In this document: piece after piece, positions 15,656 to 24,220 of the stretch
How positions within the stretch are numbered: the stretch's first letter is position 1
Layout: each line of letters starts with the position of its first letter
Source: CADEDH01 sp050330635
Lineage (GTDB): Bacteria > Actinomycetota > Acidimicrobiia > Acidimicrobiales > SZUA-35
Assembly (NCBI GenBank): GCA_050330635.1
Contig: JBHJNQ010000039.1
Location: 71,526 to 135,525 of the forward strand
Direction of reading: 5' to 3'
Length of the DNA stretch: 64,000 nucleotides
The notes under the pieces: model-generated
What the model saw: the letters and a program-made list of their open reading frames with translations, nothing else
Databases searched by the model: none
Told to the model about the DNA's origin: nothing
Translations under genes and position numbers: made by a program

Positions 15656-16825
15656 TCAGCTCCGGCTGGACTCTGGATAGGTCGGCGGATCAAGCGACGG
15701 CGGCCCGGCCTCGAGGTCGATCCCGAGCAGGAGGGCGGCGGTCGAGACCCCCCGGCCGGCTTCGGCCGCGGCGTCGATGGCCTGCACGGCGGAGGGGGTG
15801 TCGAGGTCGTCGTCGAGGGCGGCCCTCACCTCGTCGAGGGCGCCGTCGCCCGAGCCGGCATCGAGCCAACGCTCCAACCGGGCGGCCGCCCGGGGCATGA
15901 TCTCGTCGTCCCACTCCCACTCCGTGCGGTAGTGGTTGGCCACGATGCCGAGCCGTATGGCCCGGGTGTCGTACTTCTGGCGCAGGTCGCTGACGAACAC
16001 GAGGTTGCCCAACGACTTCGACATCTTCTCCCCGTCCATCCGCACCATGGCCTGATGCATCCAGTGACGGACGAAGGGCTGGCCGGTGGCGGCCTCCGAC
16101 TGGGCCGACTCGCACTCGTGGTGGGGGAAGATCAGGTCGCTACCGCCGCCGTGGAGATCGATCGTGGTGTCGAGCTCGCGCAGGGCCAGGGCCGAGCACT
16201 CGATGTGCCACCCCGGTCGCCCCGGGCCCCACTGGGTCTCCCACGAGGGCTCGCCCTCCGCCGACGGTTGCCACAGGACGAAGTCGAGGGGATCGCGCTT
16301 GTTCGGGTCGTCGGGGTTGCCGCCCCGCTCGGCCGCCAGCTCCAGCATCGTGGCCCGGTCGTAGCCGGAGATCTCACCGAAGCGGGGCCACGAGCTCACG
16401 TCGAAGTAGACGGCGCCACCGGCCTGGTAGGCGTGGCCCCGATCGAGGACCATGCCGATGAAGCCCCGGATGTCGGCGATCGCCGAGGTCGCCCGTGGTT
16501 CGCTCCAGCTCGGGATCATGCCGAGGGCGGCCATGTCGTCGTCGAAGCGGGCGGTCTCGGCCGCCGCCAGGTCGAGGTAGTGGATGTCGAGCTCGCGGGC
16601 CTTGCGCAACAGGTCGTCGTCGACGTCGGTGACGTTGCGGACGCAGCGCGTGTCGTGGCCGAGGTCGCGCAGCCGCCGCTGGAGCACGTCGTAGCCGACG
16701 TAGACGGCGGCGTGGCCGAGGTGGGTCGCGTCGTAGGGTGTGATGCCGCAGGTGTACATCGTGACCACCCGGGCGGGCTCGAACGGCACGACGTCACGAC
16801 GGGCGGTGTCGTAGAGCTTCATCAC
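15656..16825 (-). CDS. mshC: Cysteine:1D-myo-inosityl 2-amino-2-deoxy-alpha-D-glucopyranoside ligase MshC
   Basis: 389 aa. MshC joins cysteine to GlcN-Ins in mycothiol synthesis, in the cytoplasm. It is a CysS homologue, but TMYTCGITPYDATHLGHA, RCVRNVTDVDDDLL, WGPGRPGWHIECSALAL and LHGGGSDLIFPHHE follow MshC rather than CysS (which has CGPTVYD-type sequence), and the C-terminal domain is short (MshC about 410 aa, CysS about 460). GEKMSKSLGN is the KMSKS loop. GTG 16825, eight bases after a TAACCT -10, is preferred; ATG 16822 is next to it. CysS activity cannot be wholly excluded. Confidence 0.85.
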   Translation of the reverse strand: MMKLYDTARRDVVPFEPARVVTMYTCGITPYDATHLGHAAVYVGYDVLQRRLRDLGHDTRCVRNVTDVDDDLLRKARELDIHYLDLAAAETARFDDDMAALGMIPSWSEPRATSAIADIRGFIGMVLDRGHAYQAGGAVYFDVSSWPRFGEISGYDRATMLELAAERGGNPDDPNKRDPLDFVLWQPSAEGEPSWETQWGPGRPGWHIECSALALRELDTTIDLHGGGSDLIFPHHECESAQSEAATGQPFVRHWMHQAMVRMDGEKMSKSLGNLVFVSDLRQKYDTRAIRLGIVANHYRTEWEWDDEIMPRAAARLERWLDAGSGDGALDEVRAALDDDLDTPSAVQAIDAAAEAGRGVSTAALLLGIDLEAGPPSLDPPTYPESSRS

Positions 16826-16833
16826 GGTGGCAG

Positions 16834-16839
16834 AGGTTA
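16834..16839 (-). promoter_or_regulatory. -10 element of mshC-plsC (leaderless)
   Basis: TAACCT on the minus strand, eight bases before GTG 16825; no Shine-Dalgarno precedes either candidate start. Confidence 0.5.
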
Positions 16840-16921
16840 CCGCTCCGCCACCCACCGTAGGTAACCGGCACCGGGCCGCCGGTCAGGTAACCATTGCTGC
16901 CACGGCTCGGTCTGACGGTCC

Positions 16922-17689
16922 GTGGGTCTTCTCGATGGAAAGAAACTGCTCATCACCGGCGTCCTCACCGACGACTCGCTCGCCTACGGGGTGGCCCGGA
17001 CGGCGCAGGCCGAGGGGGCCGAGGTGGCGCTGACCAGTTTCGGTCGGGCCCTCCGGCTGACCGAGCGCACGGCCCGCAAGCTCGATCCGGTGCCCGAGGT
17101 CTACGAGCTCGATGTCACCGATCCGGTCCACGGTGCGGCCCTGCGCCAGACGCTCGACGAGCGCTGGGGCCGCCTCGACGGTGCCCTGCATTCGGTCGGC
17201 TTCGCCCCCGAGTCGTGCCTCGGCGACGACTTCTTCCGCCCCGACTGGGACGACGTGGCGGTGGCACTCCATGTCTCGGCCTACTCGTTGCGGGCCGTGG
17301 CCGACATCGCCGTTCCGTTGATGACCGACGGCGGCTCGCTCGTGGGGCTGACGTTCGACGCCACGGTGGCGTGGCCGGCCTACAACTGGATGGGGGTGGC
17401 CAAGGCGGCGCTCGAGTCGCTCAACCGCTACCTGGCCCGCGAGCTCGGGCCGAAGGGGATCCGCTCGAACCTCGTGGCCGCCGGCCCGATGCGGACGATC
17501 GCCGCCAGGTCGATCCCCGGTTTCACCGCCTTCGAGGAGGAGTGGGTGAAGCGGGCGCCCCTCGGGTGGGACGTCAACGATGCCGAGGGCGTGTCGCGGG
17601 CCTGCGTTGCGCTGCTGTCCGACTGGTTCCCCCAGACCACGGGGTCGATACTCCACGTCGACGGTGGCTATCACGCCGTCGGGGCCTGA
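16922..17689 (+). CDS. fabI: Enoyl-ACP reductase (NADH), FabI/InhA-like
   Basis: 255 aa. Last step of fatty acid elongation, reducing trans-2-enoyl-ACP. The Rossmann start is LLDGKKLLITGVLTDDSLAY; DGALHSVGFAPES resembles InhA, and the catalytic block YNWMGVAKAAL matches the InhA Tyr-x6-Lys segment. The C-terminus GSILHVDGGYHAVGA is the usual FabI ending. GTG 16922 begins exactly at the family N-terminus. It is divergent from mshC with a 96-base gap. Whether it prefers normal or long chains cannot be told. Confidence 0.92.
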   Translation: MGLLDGKKLLITGVLTDDSLAYGVARTAQAEGAEVALTSFGRALRLTERTARKLDPVPEVYELDVTDPVHGAALRQTLDERWGRLDGALHSVGFAPESCLGDDFFRPDWDDVAVALHVSAYSLRAVADIAVPLMTDGGSLVGLTFDATVAWPAYNWMGVAKAALESLNRYLARELGPKGIRSNLVAAGPMRTIAARSIPGFTAFEEEWVKRAPLGWDVNDAEGVSRACVALLSDWFPQTTGSILHVDGGYHAVGA

Positions 17690-17705
17690 GGCCGCACCCC
17701 GACGG
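17676..17705 (+). terminator. Hairpin over the fabI stop, between convergent genes
   Basis: CCGTCGGGG (17676-17684) pairs with CCCCGACGG (17697-17705), a perfect nine-base stem with a 12-base loop containing the fabI TGA. No U-tract follows on either strand, as is usual in GC-rich actinobacteria. Confidence 0.45.
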
Positions 17706-17786
17706 GCCTGACGAGACGGCGGCAGCGGGAGGACGACCACGCCCGAAGCAGTGTCGAGGCGCTCCGGGCCCGCCGAATCCGCCCCG

Positions 17787-18875
17787 TCAGTACCGGGCGC
17801 CCGAGCAGACGGAGGCGACGTCGACGAAGGGGTTGATCGCCGGGCTGCTACGGCCACCGGGGCGGATCTCGAAGTGGAGGTGCGGGATGCCGGCGGCGTT
17901 GCCGTCGTCGCCGACGTAGCCGATCACCTCCCCCGCCTGGACCTGCCCGCTCTTGGCGAAGCCCGACAGGTGGGTGCCGTAGAAGTAGATGTCGTCGTCG
18001 CCGTAGAGCCGGTACGAGCGACCGCCGACGCTGTTGTCGAAGTGCTCGACCCGGCCGCTGACGGGGGCCACGAGCGCCGTGCCCATCGGCGCCAGCATGT
18101 CGACGCCCTGGTGACGTCGGCCTCCGGAGCGGGCGAAGCCCCAGGAGTCGATGAACTCATGGGGCCCGCTGACAGGGCACGTGTCGAGGTAGAAGCCCTG
18201 CTTGCGTCCCCGGGCCTGGGCCCGGTTGGAGGCCTGGACCGAGATGGCGGTGGCCTGGTCGATGATCCGTCGCTCCTCGGCGTCACCCAGCTGGTCGAGC
18301 TCCGACGACAGCTCGGTCTCGAGGCGGCTGACCTCGATCACCGACTCCTCGACCTGCTGCTGACGGCCCACGAGCTCCGCCTCCTCGAGCTCCAGGTCCT
18401 TGCGGAGGTCCCGGTAGGCCTCGAAGCTCTCGGTGTCGGAGCTCACGGCCGCCCCGCCGAGGGCGGTGGCTCTCATACCGGCGGTGACGTCGTCGACGGT
18501 GAGGAGGCCCTGCGGAATCTCACTGTGGCGGTAGCCGGCGATGGCGTTGTGGAGTGTCTCCTCCGCCACGTCGGAGATCTCGATCCGGAGCTCTTCGGTC
18601 TCGGCCGACGCCGACGAGAGCTCGAGCTCGAACTGGCGGTGCTGCTCCGACGCCGCCCGCAGCTCCTTGGTCGTCACATCGACACGGAGCCGGAGATCGC
18701 TCGGGCTCAGCGCCTGACGGGCCAGGCGCCCCTCGGCCGGTGCGACGGCGGATGACAGCATCAGCGACACCTTCGCCGGGACGGGCGAAGCGATGCCGGC
18801 CGGAGCCAGGTCGGTGGCGAACCACAGGGCAGTGGTCACCAGCGCAACAGCGAATCGAGGGAATCCCTTTCGCAC
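17787..18875 (-). CDS. Secreted M23 peptidase with coiled coil
   Basis: 362 aa. N-terminal signal (VRKGFPRFAVALVTTALWFA), a long helical region rich in Glu/Arg/Gln (about 60-235) predicted as coiled coil, then a LytM domain with HQGVDMLAPMG, YGTHLSGFAKSG and HLHFEIRPGG, which supply the zinc ligands H-x3-D and HxH. Such proteins cut peptidoglycan cross-links or activate amidases at division, like EnvC or RipC types. The GTG sits eight bases after TACGCT, suggesting a leaderless mRNA. A second protein of similar design lies at 20116-21492. Confidence 0.87.
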   Translation of the reverse strand: MRKGFPRFAVALVTTALWFATDLAPAGIASPVPAKVSLMLSSAVAPAEGRLARQALSPSDLRLRVDVTTKELRAASEQHRQFELELSSASAETEELRIEISDVAEETLHNAIAGYRHSEIPQGLLTVDDVTAGMRATALGGAAVSSDTESFEAYRDLRKDLELEEAELVGRQQQVEESVIEVSRLETELSSELDQLGDAEERRIIDQATAISVQASNRAQARGRKQGFYLDTCPVSGPHEFIDSWGFARSGGRRHQGVDMLAPMGTALVAPVSGRVEHFDNSVGGRSYRLYGDDDIYFYGTHLSGFAKSGQVQAGEVIGYVGDDGNAAGIPHLHFEIRPGGRSSPAINPFVDVASVCSGARY

Positions 18876-18883
18876 GGTGGCTG

Positions 18884-18889
18884 AGCGTA
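18884..18889 (-). promoter_or_regulatory. -10 element of the first M23 peptidase (leaderless)
   Basis: TACGCT on the minus strand, eight bases before GTG 18875. Confidence 0.55.
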
Positions 18890-19156
18890 ACCCAGCCCGG
18901 GTGCCACTTCGACCACCTCGACCGGGCCACCCAGCACCGACGACCACCCCTCGGCGAGGAGAATGCCCTGGTCAACAGGATCATGCGACCCGCCCGGGAG
19001 TCGGACGGCGACGATGTTTTCTTTGGACAAGACGGTTGGTCGATGGCACCAAGCCACGACCGACCATCGACTCGGCCACGGAGAGTGGTCTCGAGGCCAC
19101 ACCGCCTGGGTGCCCCGCAGGTGCTTCGGTTCATGGCCCGGAACGACCGACGGTGG

Positions 19157-19186
19157 TTGACACGAGCGGGACGACCTCTTCACGCT
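19157..19186 (+). promoter_or_regulatory. Promoter of the orphan ABC ATPase gene
   Basis: A perfect -35 TTGACA (19157-19162) is followed after 18 bases by CACGCT (19181-19186), which ends seven bases before GTG 19194. The -10 is atypical, but the spacings suit a leaderless transcript. In the rest of the 318-base gap from 18876 I see no gene or RNA, only some less GC-rich sequence around 19010-19040. Confidence 0.5.
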
Positions 19187-19193
19187 ACTGCTC

Positions 19194-20069
19194 GTGACCG
19201 ACGCCGACCCGAGCCCCACGCCCTCCACCGACACGGCCCGGGCGCCGAAACCAGTGGGGGCGACCGCACCCGTTCTCGACCTCCGCAACGTGTCGGTGAC
19301 GATCGACGGCCGGCCCGTCCTCCACGATCTGTCGTGGACCGTCCGGCCCGGCGAGCACTGGGTGGTCGTCGGACCGAACGGGGGCGGCAAGTCGACGCTG
19401 CTCCGGGTGGCCAGCCTCCAACTACATCCCTCCACCGGCTCGATAACCATCCTCGGCCACGAGCTGGGCCGGATCGACATCCGACCGCTCCGGGCCCGCA
19501 TCGGGATCTCCGCCGCCTCACTGACCGATCAGCTCCGGGGTCGGCTGACCGCCGAGGAGATCGTGCGCTGCGGCCTCCACGGGGCCCTCGAACCCTGGTG
19601 GCACCGCTACGCCGAGGCCGACACGGCCCGGGCCGAGGCCCTGTTGGCCCGGGTCGGCCTCGGCGGCTACGGGCCGCGCCGGTTCGCCACCCTGTCGAGC
19701 GGGGAGCGCCAACGGGTCCTGCTGGCCAGGACCCTGATGCCCGAACCCGACCTGGTGCTGCTCGACGAGCCGACGGCCGGTCTCGACTTCGGGGGACGGG
19801 AGGAGCTCGTGGCGGCGCTCGACGCCATCGCCGCCGACCCGTCGGCCGGCCCCACCGTGCTGGTGACCCACCGCGTCGAGGACATCCCGGGCTCTGCCAC
19901 CCACCTGCTGGCCGTCGCCGGGGGCAGGGTGGTGGCCGCCGGCGAGATCGGGTCGACCCTCACCGCCGAGGTTCTCGGCCGGACGTTCGGGCTCGTCGTG
20001 CGTCTCGACCGCGTCGACGGCCGATGGGCGGCGTCGGCAACCCTGCCGCTCACCGGGCGCCCGGGCTGA
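19194..20069 (+). CDS. Stand-alone ABC ATPase (YlmA/ModF-like)
   Basis: 291 aa. A single nucleotide-binding domain: Walker A GPNGGGKST, signature LSSGERQRVLLARTL, Walker B LVLLDEPTAGLD and H-loop VLVTHRVEDI, after a Pro/Thr-rich N-terminal tail of about 25 residues. The sequence resembles YlmA/ModF-type ATPases more than FtsE or LolD. No permease is nearby, so partner and substrate are unknown. It sits between two M23 peptidase genes on the opposite strand. Confidence 0.8.
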   Translation: MTDADPSPTPSTDTARAPKPVGATAPVLDLRNVSVTIDGRPVLHDLSWTVRPGEHWVVVGPNGGGKSTLLRVASLQLHPSTGSITILGHELGRIDIRPLRARIGISAASLTDQLRGRLTAEEIVRCGLHGALEPWWHRYAEADTARAEALLARVGLGGYGPRRFATLSSGERQRVLLARTLMPEPDLVLLDEPTAGLDFGGREELVAALDAIAADPSAGPTVLVTHRVEDIPGSATHLLAVAGGRVVAAGEIGSTLTAEVLGRTFGLVVRLDRVDGRWAASATLPLTGRPG

Positions 20070-20115
20070 GGGAGGGGCCGCCGATGTCCCTCCGGCCCGC
20101 GCTCCGGCCCCGCCC

Positions 20116-21492
20116 TCAGGGTCGGTGCTGGGCCTCCTGGTCCCGGAGGGCGATCACGTTCAGTAGCGGGTACGGGTTGATCGGGTCGCCCCCGTCCGGA
20201 TGAAGCTGCAGGTGGAGGTGGGCCGGGGTGCTGGCGGCGTTGCCGGTGTTACCGACCCAGCCCAGCGGATCGCCGGCCTCGACGACGTCGCCGGGGGCCA
20301 GGCCGGGGGCATGGGCCGAGAGGTGGGCGTAGTACCAGTCGGCACCGCTCTCGCCCCGCAACCACACGGTCAGCCCTCCGAGTCGCCCGGATCCCACCCT
20401 GGTGACGACCCCCCGCTCGGCCGCCACCAGCGGCGTCCCGGCGGGGGCGAAGACGTCGATGCCCTCGTGCCAGTGCTCGTCGGGGGTACCGGGCATGCGG
20501 GGGAACCCCCACGAGTCGATAAGGGGCAGATCGGGCCCCACGACGGGAAACACGACGTTGTCGATGTAGATGCTGCTGCCGGCCCGGAAGGCCTCGAGCT
20601 CGTCGTTCGCCCGGTCGACGGCCACGGCCGCCGCCTCGGCCTCGGGTTCGAGCGCCGCCATGGTCCGTTCGCTGTAACTGATGGAGTCGGCAACCGACAG
20701 GGCCTGATCGTCGAGGCGATCCCGGAGGGTGAAGTAGGCCGTGATGGCGACGTCGTCGGCGTCGAGGGCGACATCGAGGAGCCGCCGCCGGCTGACGAAC
20801 TCGAGGATGCGGTCGTGGTTGATCGACTCGAGCGAGCTCAGGGCGGCCGTCTCGAGCGAGTCGTTCGCCACGAAGGCCGCCACCGCCCGATCCTGGAGCC
20901 GCCGTTCGGCCGCCGCCAATTCGGCGACGGCCCGCTGATCCTCGGCGTCGAGCTGGTCACGACGCAGCCGGAGACGTTTGTGACCCAGGCGGGTCTGGCG
21001 AAGGCGGTCGACGAGCCCGTCGCGGTGTTCGACGGCGGCCGCCAGCTTCGCTTCGGCCTGGCGCACGTTGCTCCACAGGACGGTGGCGGGGCGGAACTCC
21101 GACTGCCCGCCGTAGCCGCCCCGGGGGGGCACGGTGGCCCCGGTCTCCGGCGCCTCCTCGCCGGCCGCCTCGTCGACCAGCGGGTCGTCGGGCGGTGTGG
21201 TGGAGGAGGTGGTCGACGGGTCGGCCCCGGCAGGCGATGTCGGCCCCGGGGTTCCCCTGCCGTCGGCCGGGACCGTGACCCGGGTGGCGGCCGGGCCCCC
21301 CGGGGCCGGGGTCTCGGTGACCACGGACGCCGGTAGGGCACCGGCGGCCATGGGGGCCCGGACGGCCGTCGGAGGTCCGAGTGGTGGGGTGGTGGCGGCC
21401 GACACGGGATCGGCCAGGACCCCGAGCGAACCGACCATCAGCCCGACGGCGGCCAGGGCGCGCCGCGGGCGGCGGAGGCGGGCAACGAGCAT
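20116..21492 (-). CDS. Secreted M23 peptidase with coiled coil and low-complexity linker
   Basis: 458 aa. Signal peptide (about 1-33, ending DPVSAA), a Pro/Thr/Ala-rich stretch (about 34-125), two helical coiled-coil blocks (about 140-220 and 265-305), and a LytM domain with HEGIDVFAPAGTPL, DWYYAHLSAHA and HLHLQLHPDG. The zinc ligands H-x3-D and HxH are present, so activity is expected. It is paralogous in layout to the M23 protein at 17787-18875. The ATG start gives a good signal peptide; no TANNNT element sits at leaderless distance. Confidence 0.87.
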   Translation of the reverse strand: MLVARLRRPRRALAAVGLMVGSLGVLADPVSAATTPPLGPPTAVRAPMAAGALPASVVTETPAPGGPAATRVTVPADGRGTPGPTSPAGADPSTTSSTTPPDDPLVDEAAGEEAPETGATVPPRGGYGGQSEFRPATVLWSNVRQAEAKLAAAVEHRDGLVDRLRQTRLGHKRLRLRRDQLDAEDQRAVAELAAAERRLQDRAVAAFVANDSLETAALSSLESINHDRILEFVSRRRLLDVALDADDVAITAYFTLRDRLDDQALSVADSISYSERTMAALEPEAEAAAVAVDRANDELEAFRAGSSIYIDNVVFPVVGPDLPLIDSWGFPRMPGTPDEHWHEGIDVFAPAGTPLVAAERGVVTRVGSGRLGGLTVWLRGESGADWYYAHLSAHAPGLAPGDVVEAGDPLGWVGNTGNAASTPAHLHLQLHPDGGDPINPYPLLNVIALRDQEAQHRP

Positions 21493-21576
21493 GGGAATCC
21501 ATCGGCCGCCGGGGCCGGGTCATGAGTCGGGTGGCCCAGGCGAGCGGCCGACGACGACGTTCCCCAGCCGGTCTCC

Positions 21577-22359
21577 CTACAGGTGGTGGGCGTCGCCGGC
21601 CGTCACGGTCCGGGGACCGTCGGCGGTGTCGACCACCAGGGCTCCGTCGTCGGCCACCGAGGTCGCCGTCCCCTCAACCACGCCGCCCGGGGTCTCCAGC
21701 CGGACCCGCCGCCCCAGGGTCAGGCAGCGCTCTCGATAGGCATCGACCACGCCGACGGGGCTGACGAGGGCCCGGTCGTACCAGCGATCGAGCGCGGTCA
21801 GCACCGCCCGGACCATGTCCCAGCGCTCGAGGTCGGCCCCGAGCTCGGCCACGGTTGCCGAACGGGCGGCCACCTCGTCGGGCGGTGAGCCCGACCATCG
21901 CAGGTTGAGGCCGATCCCGATGACGACAGCCAGGGGCGACGGGTCGCCCTCCCCCACCCTGGTGGTGGCCTCGGTGAGGATCCCGGCCAACTTCCGCTCT
22001 CCCAGGGAGGGGACGAGCACGTCATTGGGCCACTTGAGCGCCACCAGGCCCCGCCCGACGAGGGCGTCCACCGCGTCGACGACGGCGTGACCGGCCACAA
22101 ACGGGAGCACGGGGGCCACGGTCGACGGGGGCCGCAGCAGGGCCGACAGCAGCATGGCGTTGCCCGGCTCGTCGAAGAAGCGCCGGGCCTGCCGTCCCCG
22201 GCCCGCCGTCTGGTGATCGGCGACGAGCGCCGATCCCTCGACCAGCCCCTCGGCCGCCCGGGACAGGAGATCGGCATTGGTCGAGCCCGTCTCGACCACG
22301 TGCCCGATCACAGAAAATCTCGTGCCGGGGGGACCTGGTACTTCCCTCTCGGTCGTCAT
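21577..22359 (-). CDS. birA: Biotin--[acetyl-CoA-carboxylase] ligase BirA (no DNA-binding domain)
   Basis: 260 aa. Makes biotinyl-AMP and biotinylates the carrier lysine of acyl-CoA carboxylases. ETGSTNADLL, HQTAGRGRQARRFF (nucleotide/biotin loop), LKWPNDVLV and KLAGILTEA are the family motifs; the short C-terminal domain ends in VTAGDAHHL. There is no N-terminal helix-turn-helix, so it is not a repressor of the E. coli type. It diverges from the biotin carboxylase gene, its likely client, with starts that nearly touch. The ATG lies eight bases from TATGGT. Confidence 0.93.
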   Translation of the reverse strand: MTTEREVPGPPGTRFSVIGHVVETGSTNADLLSRAAEGLVEGSALVADHQTAGRGRQARRFFDEPGNAMLLSALLRPPSTVAPVLPFVAGHAVVDAVDALVGRGLVALKWPNDVLVPSLGERKLAGILTEATTRVGEGDPSPLAVVIGIGLNLRWSGSPPDEVAARSATVAELGADLERWDMVRAVLTALDRWYDRALVSPVGVVDAYRERCLTLGRRVRLETPGGVVEGTATSVADDGALVVDTADGPRTVTAGDAHHL

Positions 22360-22367
22360 GTCGGCTA

Positions 22368-22373
22368 ACCATA
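22368..22373 (-). promoter_or_regulatory. -10 element of birA (leaderless), inside the accA start region
   Basis: TATGGT on the minus strand, eight bases before ATG 22359. It overlaps the candidate ATG of the divergent carboxylase gene, so the two transcripts start within about 20 bases of each other. Confidence 0.5.
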
Positions 22374-24154
22374 TGCGGGTGTCCAGTGATCGGTTGTTCA
22401 ACAAAGTCCTCATCGCCAACCGGGGGGAGATCGCCGTCAGGGTGATCAGGGCCTGCCAGGAGCAGGGAATCGACACGGTCGCCGTGTATTCCGAGCTGGA
22501 CCGCGACGCCCTCCACGTCCGTCTGGCGGACGAGGCCTACGCCCTCGGGGGCGAGACGGCGGCCGAGAGCTACCTCAACACCGACGCCATTCTCGATGCC
22601 ATCGAGCGCTCGGGGGCCGACGCCGTGCATCCCGGCTACGGCTTCTTCAGCGAGAACGCCGACTTCGCCCGGGCCATCACCGATCGCGGTGTCACGTTCA
22701 TCGGTCCCCCACCGGCCGCCATCGAGGTCATGGGCGACAAGATCAGCGCCCGGGCCGCCGCCGACAGGGTGGGGGTGGCGGGCGTGCCGGGCAACACCGA
22801 GTTCCTCACCGAGGCCGCCCAGATCGTGGCTTTCGGCTCCGAGCACGGCTGGCCGGTCGCCATCAAGGCCGCCTTCGGCGGTGGGGGGCGAGGCATGAAG
22901 GTGGTCGAGGGGCCCGACAAGGCGGCCGACGCCCTCGAGTCGGCCCAGCGGGAGGCCACGGCGTACTTCGGCCGGGGCGAGTGCTACGTCGAGCGTTACC
23001 TGACCAAGCCCCGCCATGTCGAGATCCAGGTCCTGTGCGACAGTCACGGCAACGGCATCCACCTCGGCCAGCGCGACTGCTCTGCCCAGCGCCGCCACCA
23101 GAAGCTGATCGAGGAGGCCCCTGCCCCGGGGCTCGCGCCCGGGGTGGCGGAGGCCATGGGTGAGGCGGCGGTGAAGGTGGCCCTCGGCTGCGGCTACACC
23201 AATGCCGGCACCGTCGAGTTCCTCTACGAGAACGGCGAGTTCTTCTACCTGGAGATGAACACCCGCCTCCAGGTGGAGCACCCGGTGACCGAGATGGTGA
23301 CCGGTCTCGACCTGGTGGCCCTCCAGCTCGCCATCGCAGCCGGGGCCGAGCTCCCCCTGACCCAGGACGAGGTCCGGATCGACGGTCACGCCATCGAGGT
23401 CCGGATCAATGCCGAGAACCCGGCCGGCGGCAAGTTCATGCCGTCGCCCGGCCCCATCACCCACCTCCATACCCCCTCCGGTTTCGGCGTGCGGTGGGAC
23501 GGCGGCTACGAGAGCGGCGACGCGGTCAGCCAGTACTACGACAACCTCGTCGGCAAGCTGGTCTGCTGGGGTTCCGACCGGCCGACGGCCATCGCCCGCA
23601 CCCTGCGGGCCCTTCGGGAGCTCGACATCCAGGGGGTGGCCACGACCATCCCGGCCGACATCGCCATCCTCGAGCATCCCGACTTCGCCGCCGTCGAGCA
23701 CTCGACCAAGTGGGTCGAGGACGTGCTCGACCTGTCGGAGGTGGCCTCCCCGCCTGCGCTCCCGCCCTCCGGCACCGAGGGTGAGGAGAAGGTGCGGCGC
23801 AACGTCGATGTCGAGGTCAACGGGAAGCGGTTCGCGGTATCGATGTGGATCCCCGAATCGGAGCTGGCGGCGGCCGGCGGCGGGGCGACCCCCAAGCCCA
23901 GGCGCCGCTCGGCGGCCGGGGCGGCGTCGGTCGGCTCGGGTTCGGGCGACGTGGTGGTCCCCATGCAGGGCACCGTGGTCAAGGTGCTGGTCGAGGTGGG
24001 TCAGAAGGTCGAGGCGGGCGAGACCGTCATCGTGCTCGAAGCGATGAAGATGGAGAACAACGTCGTGGCCGAGAAGTCCGGCGAGGTGACGGAGGTGAAG
24101 GTCGAAGCCGGCCAGTCGGTCGGCGGCGGTGACGTCGTCGTAGTCATCGCCTGA
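22373..24154 (+). CDS. accA: Acyl-CoA carboxylase alpha subunit (biotin carboxylase + BCCP)
   Basis: 593 aa from ATG 22373 (ATG 22358 and GTG 22379 are alternatives). It carboxylates its own biotin using ATP and bicarbonate. Seen: LFNKVLIANRGEIAVRV, HPGYGFFSEN, the Gly-rich ATP loop AAFGGGGRGMKVV, RDCSAQRRHQK, EMNTRLQVEHPVTE, a variable linker, and the BCCP biotin site EAMKMENN near residue 560. Size and arrangement match actinobacterial AccA3-type subunits, which pair with acetyl- or propionyl-CoA carboxyltransferases encoded elsewhere. Nearby methylmalonyl-CoA mutase suggests propionyl-CoA use. Confidence 0.93.
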   Translation: MRVSSDRLFNKVLIANRGEIAVRVIRACQEQGIDTVAVYSELDRDALHVRLADEAYALGGETAAESYLNTDAILDAIERSGADAVHPGYGFFSENADFARAITDRGVTFIGPPPAAIEVMGDKISARAAADRVGVAGVPGNTEFLTEAAQIVAFGSEHGWPVAIKAAFGGGGRGMKVVEGPDKAADALESAQREATAYFGRGECYVERYLTKPRHVEIQVLCDSHGNGIHLGQRDCSAQRRHQKLIEEAPAPGLAPGVAEAMGEAAVKVALGCGYTNAGTVEFLYENGEFFYLEMNTRLQVEHPVTEMVTGLDLVALQLAIAAGAELPLTQDEVRIDGHAIEVRINAENPAGGKFMPSPGPITHLHTPSGFGVRWDGGYESGDAVSQYYDNLVGKLVCWGSDRPTAIARTLRALRELDIQGVATTIPADIAILEHPDFAAVEHSTKWVEDVLDLSEVASPPALPPSGTEGEEKVRRNVDVEVNGKRFAVSMWIPESELAAAGGGATPKPRRRSAAGAASVGSGSGDVVVPMQGTVVKVLVEVGQKVEAGETVIVLEAMKMENNVVAEKSGEVTEVKVEAGQSVGGGDVVVVIA

Positions 24155-24155
24155 T

Positions 24156-24200
24156 CCCAACGGACGGGGCCCGCTCCGCGGCCCAACGGACCGGGCCCGC
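24156..24200. terminator. Repeated GC-rich hairpin block between convergent genes
   Basis: CCCAACGGACGGGGCCCGC (24156-24174) recurs with one mismatch at 24182-24200. The block and the following GGAGGGCCC form hairpins around GGGCC/GGCCC on both strands. It fills the gap between the carboxylase and lpdA stops, so it is probably a bidirectional terminator. Confidence 0.5.
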
Positions 24201-24220
24201 CGGAGGGCCCATCGCACGAC

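Noticed and set aside
14250..15680. 476-codon open frame on plus
   Set aside because: Spans the antisense of thrS and the plsC-like gene and crosses their promoter; no recognisable domain.
15656..16825. Cysteinyl-tRNA synthetase
   Set aside because: The catalytic blocks and the length follow MshC, not CysS; I kept CysS only as a remote alternative.
17787..21492. An FtsE-FtsX-EnvC-like division module (M23 peptidases around an ABC ATPase)
   Set aside because: The ATPase resembles YlmA/ModF types rather than FtsE, there is no FtsX-like permease, and the genes are on opposite strands.
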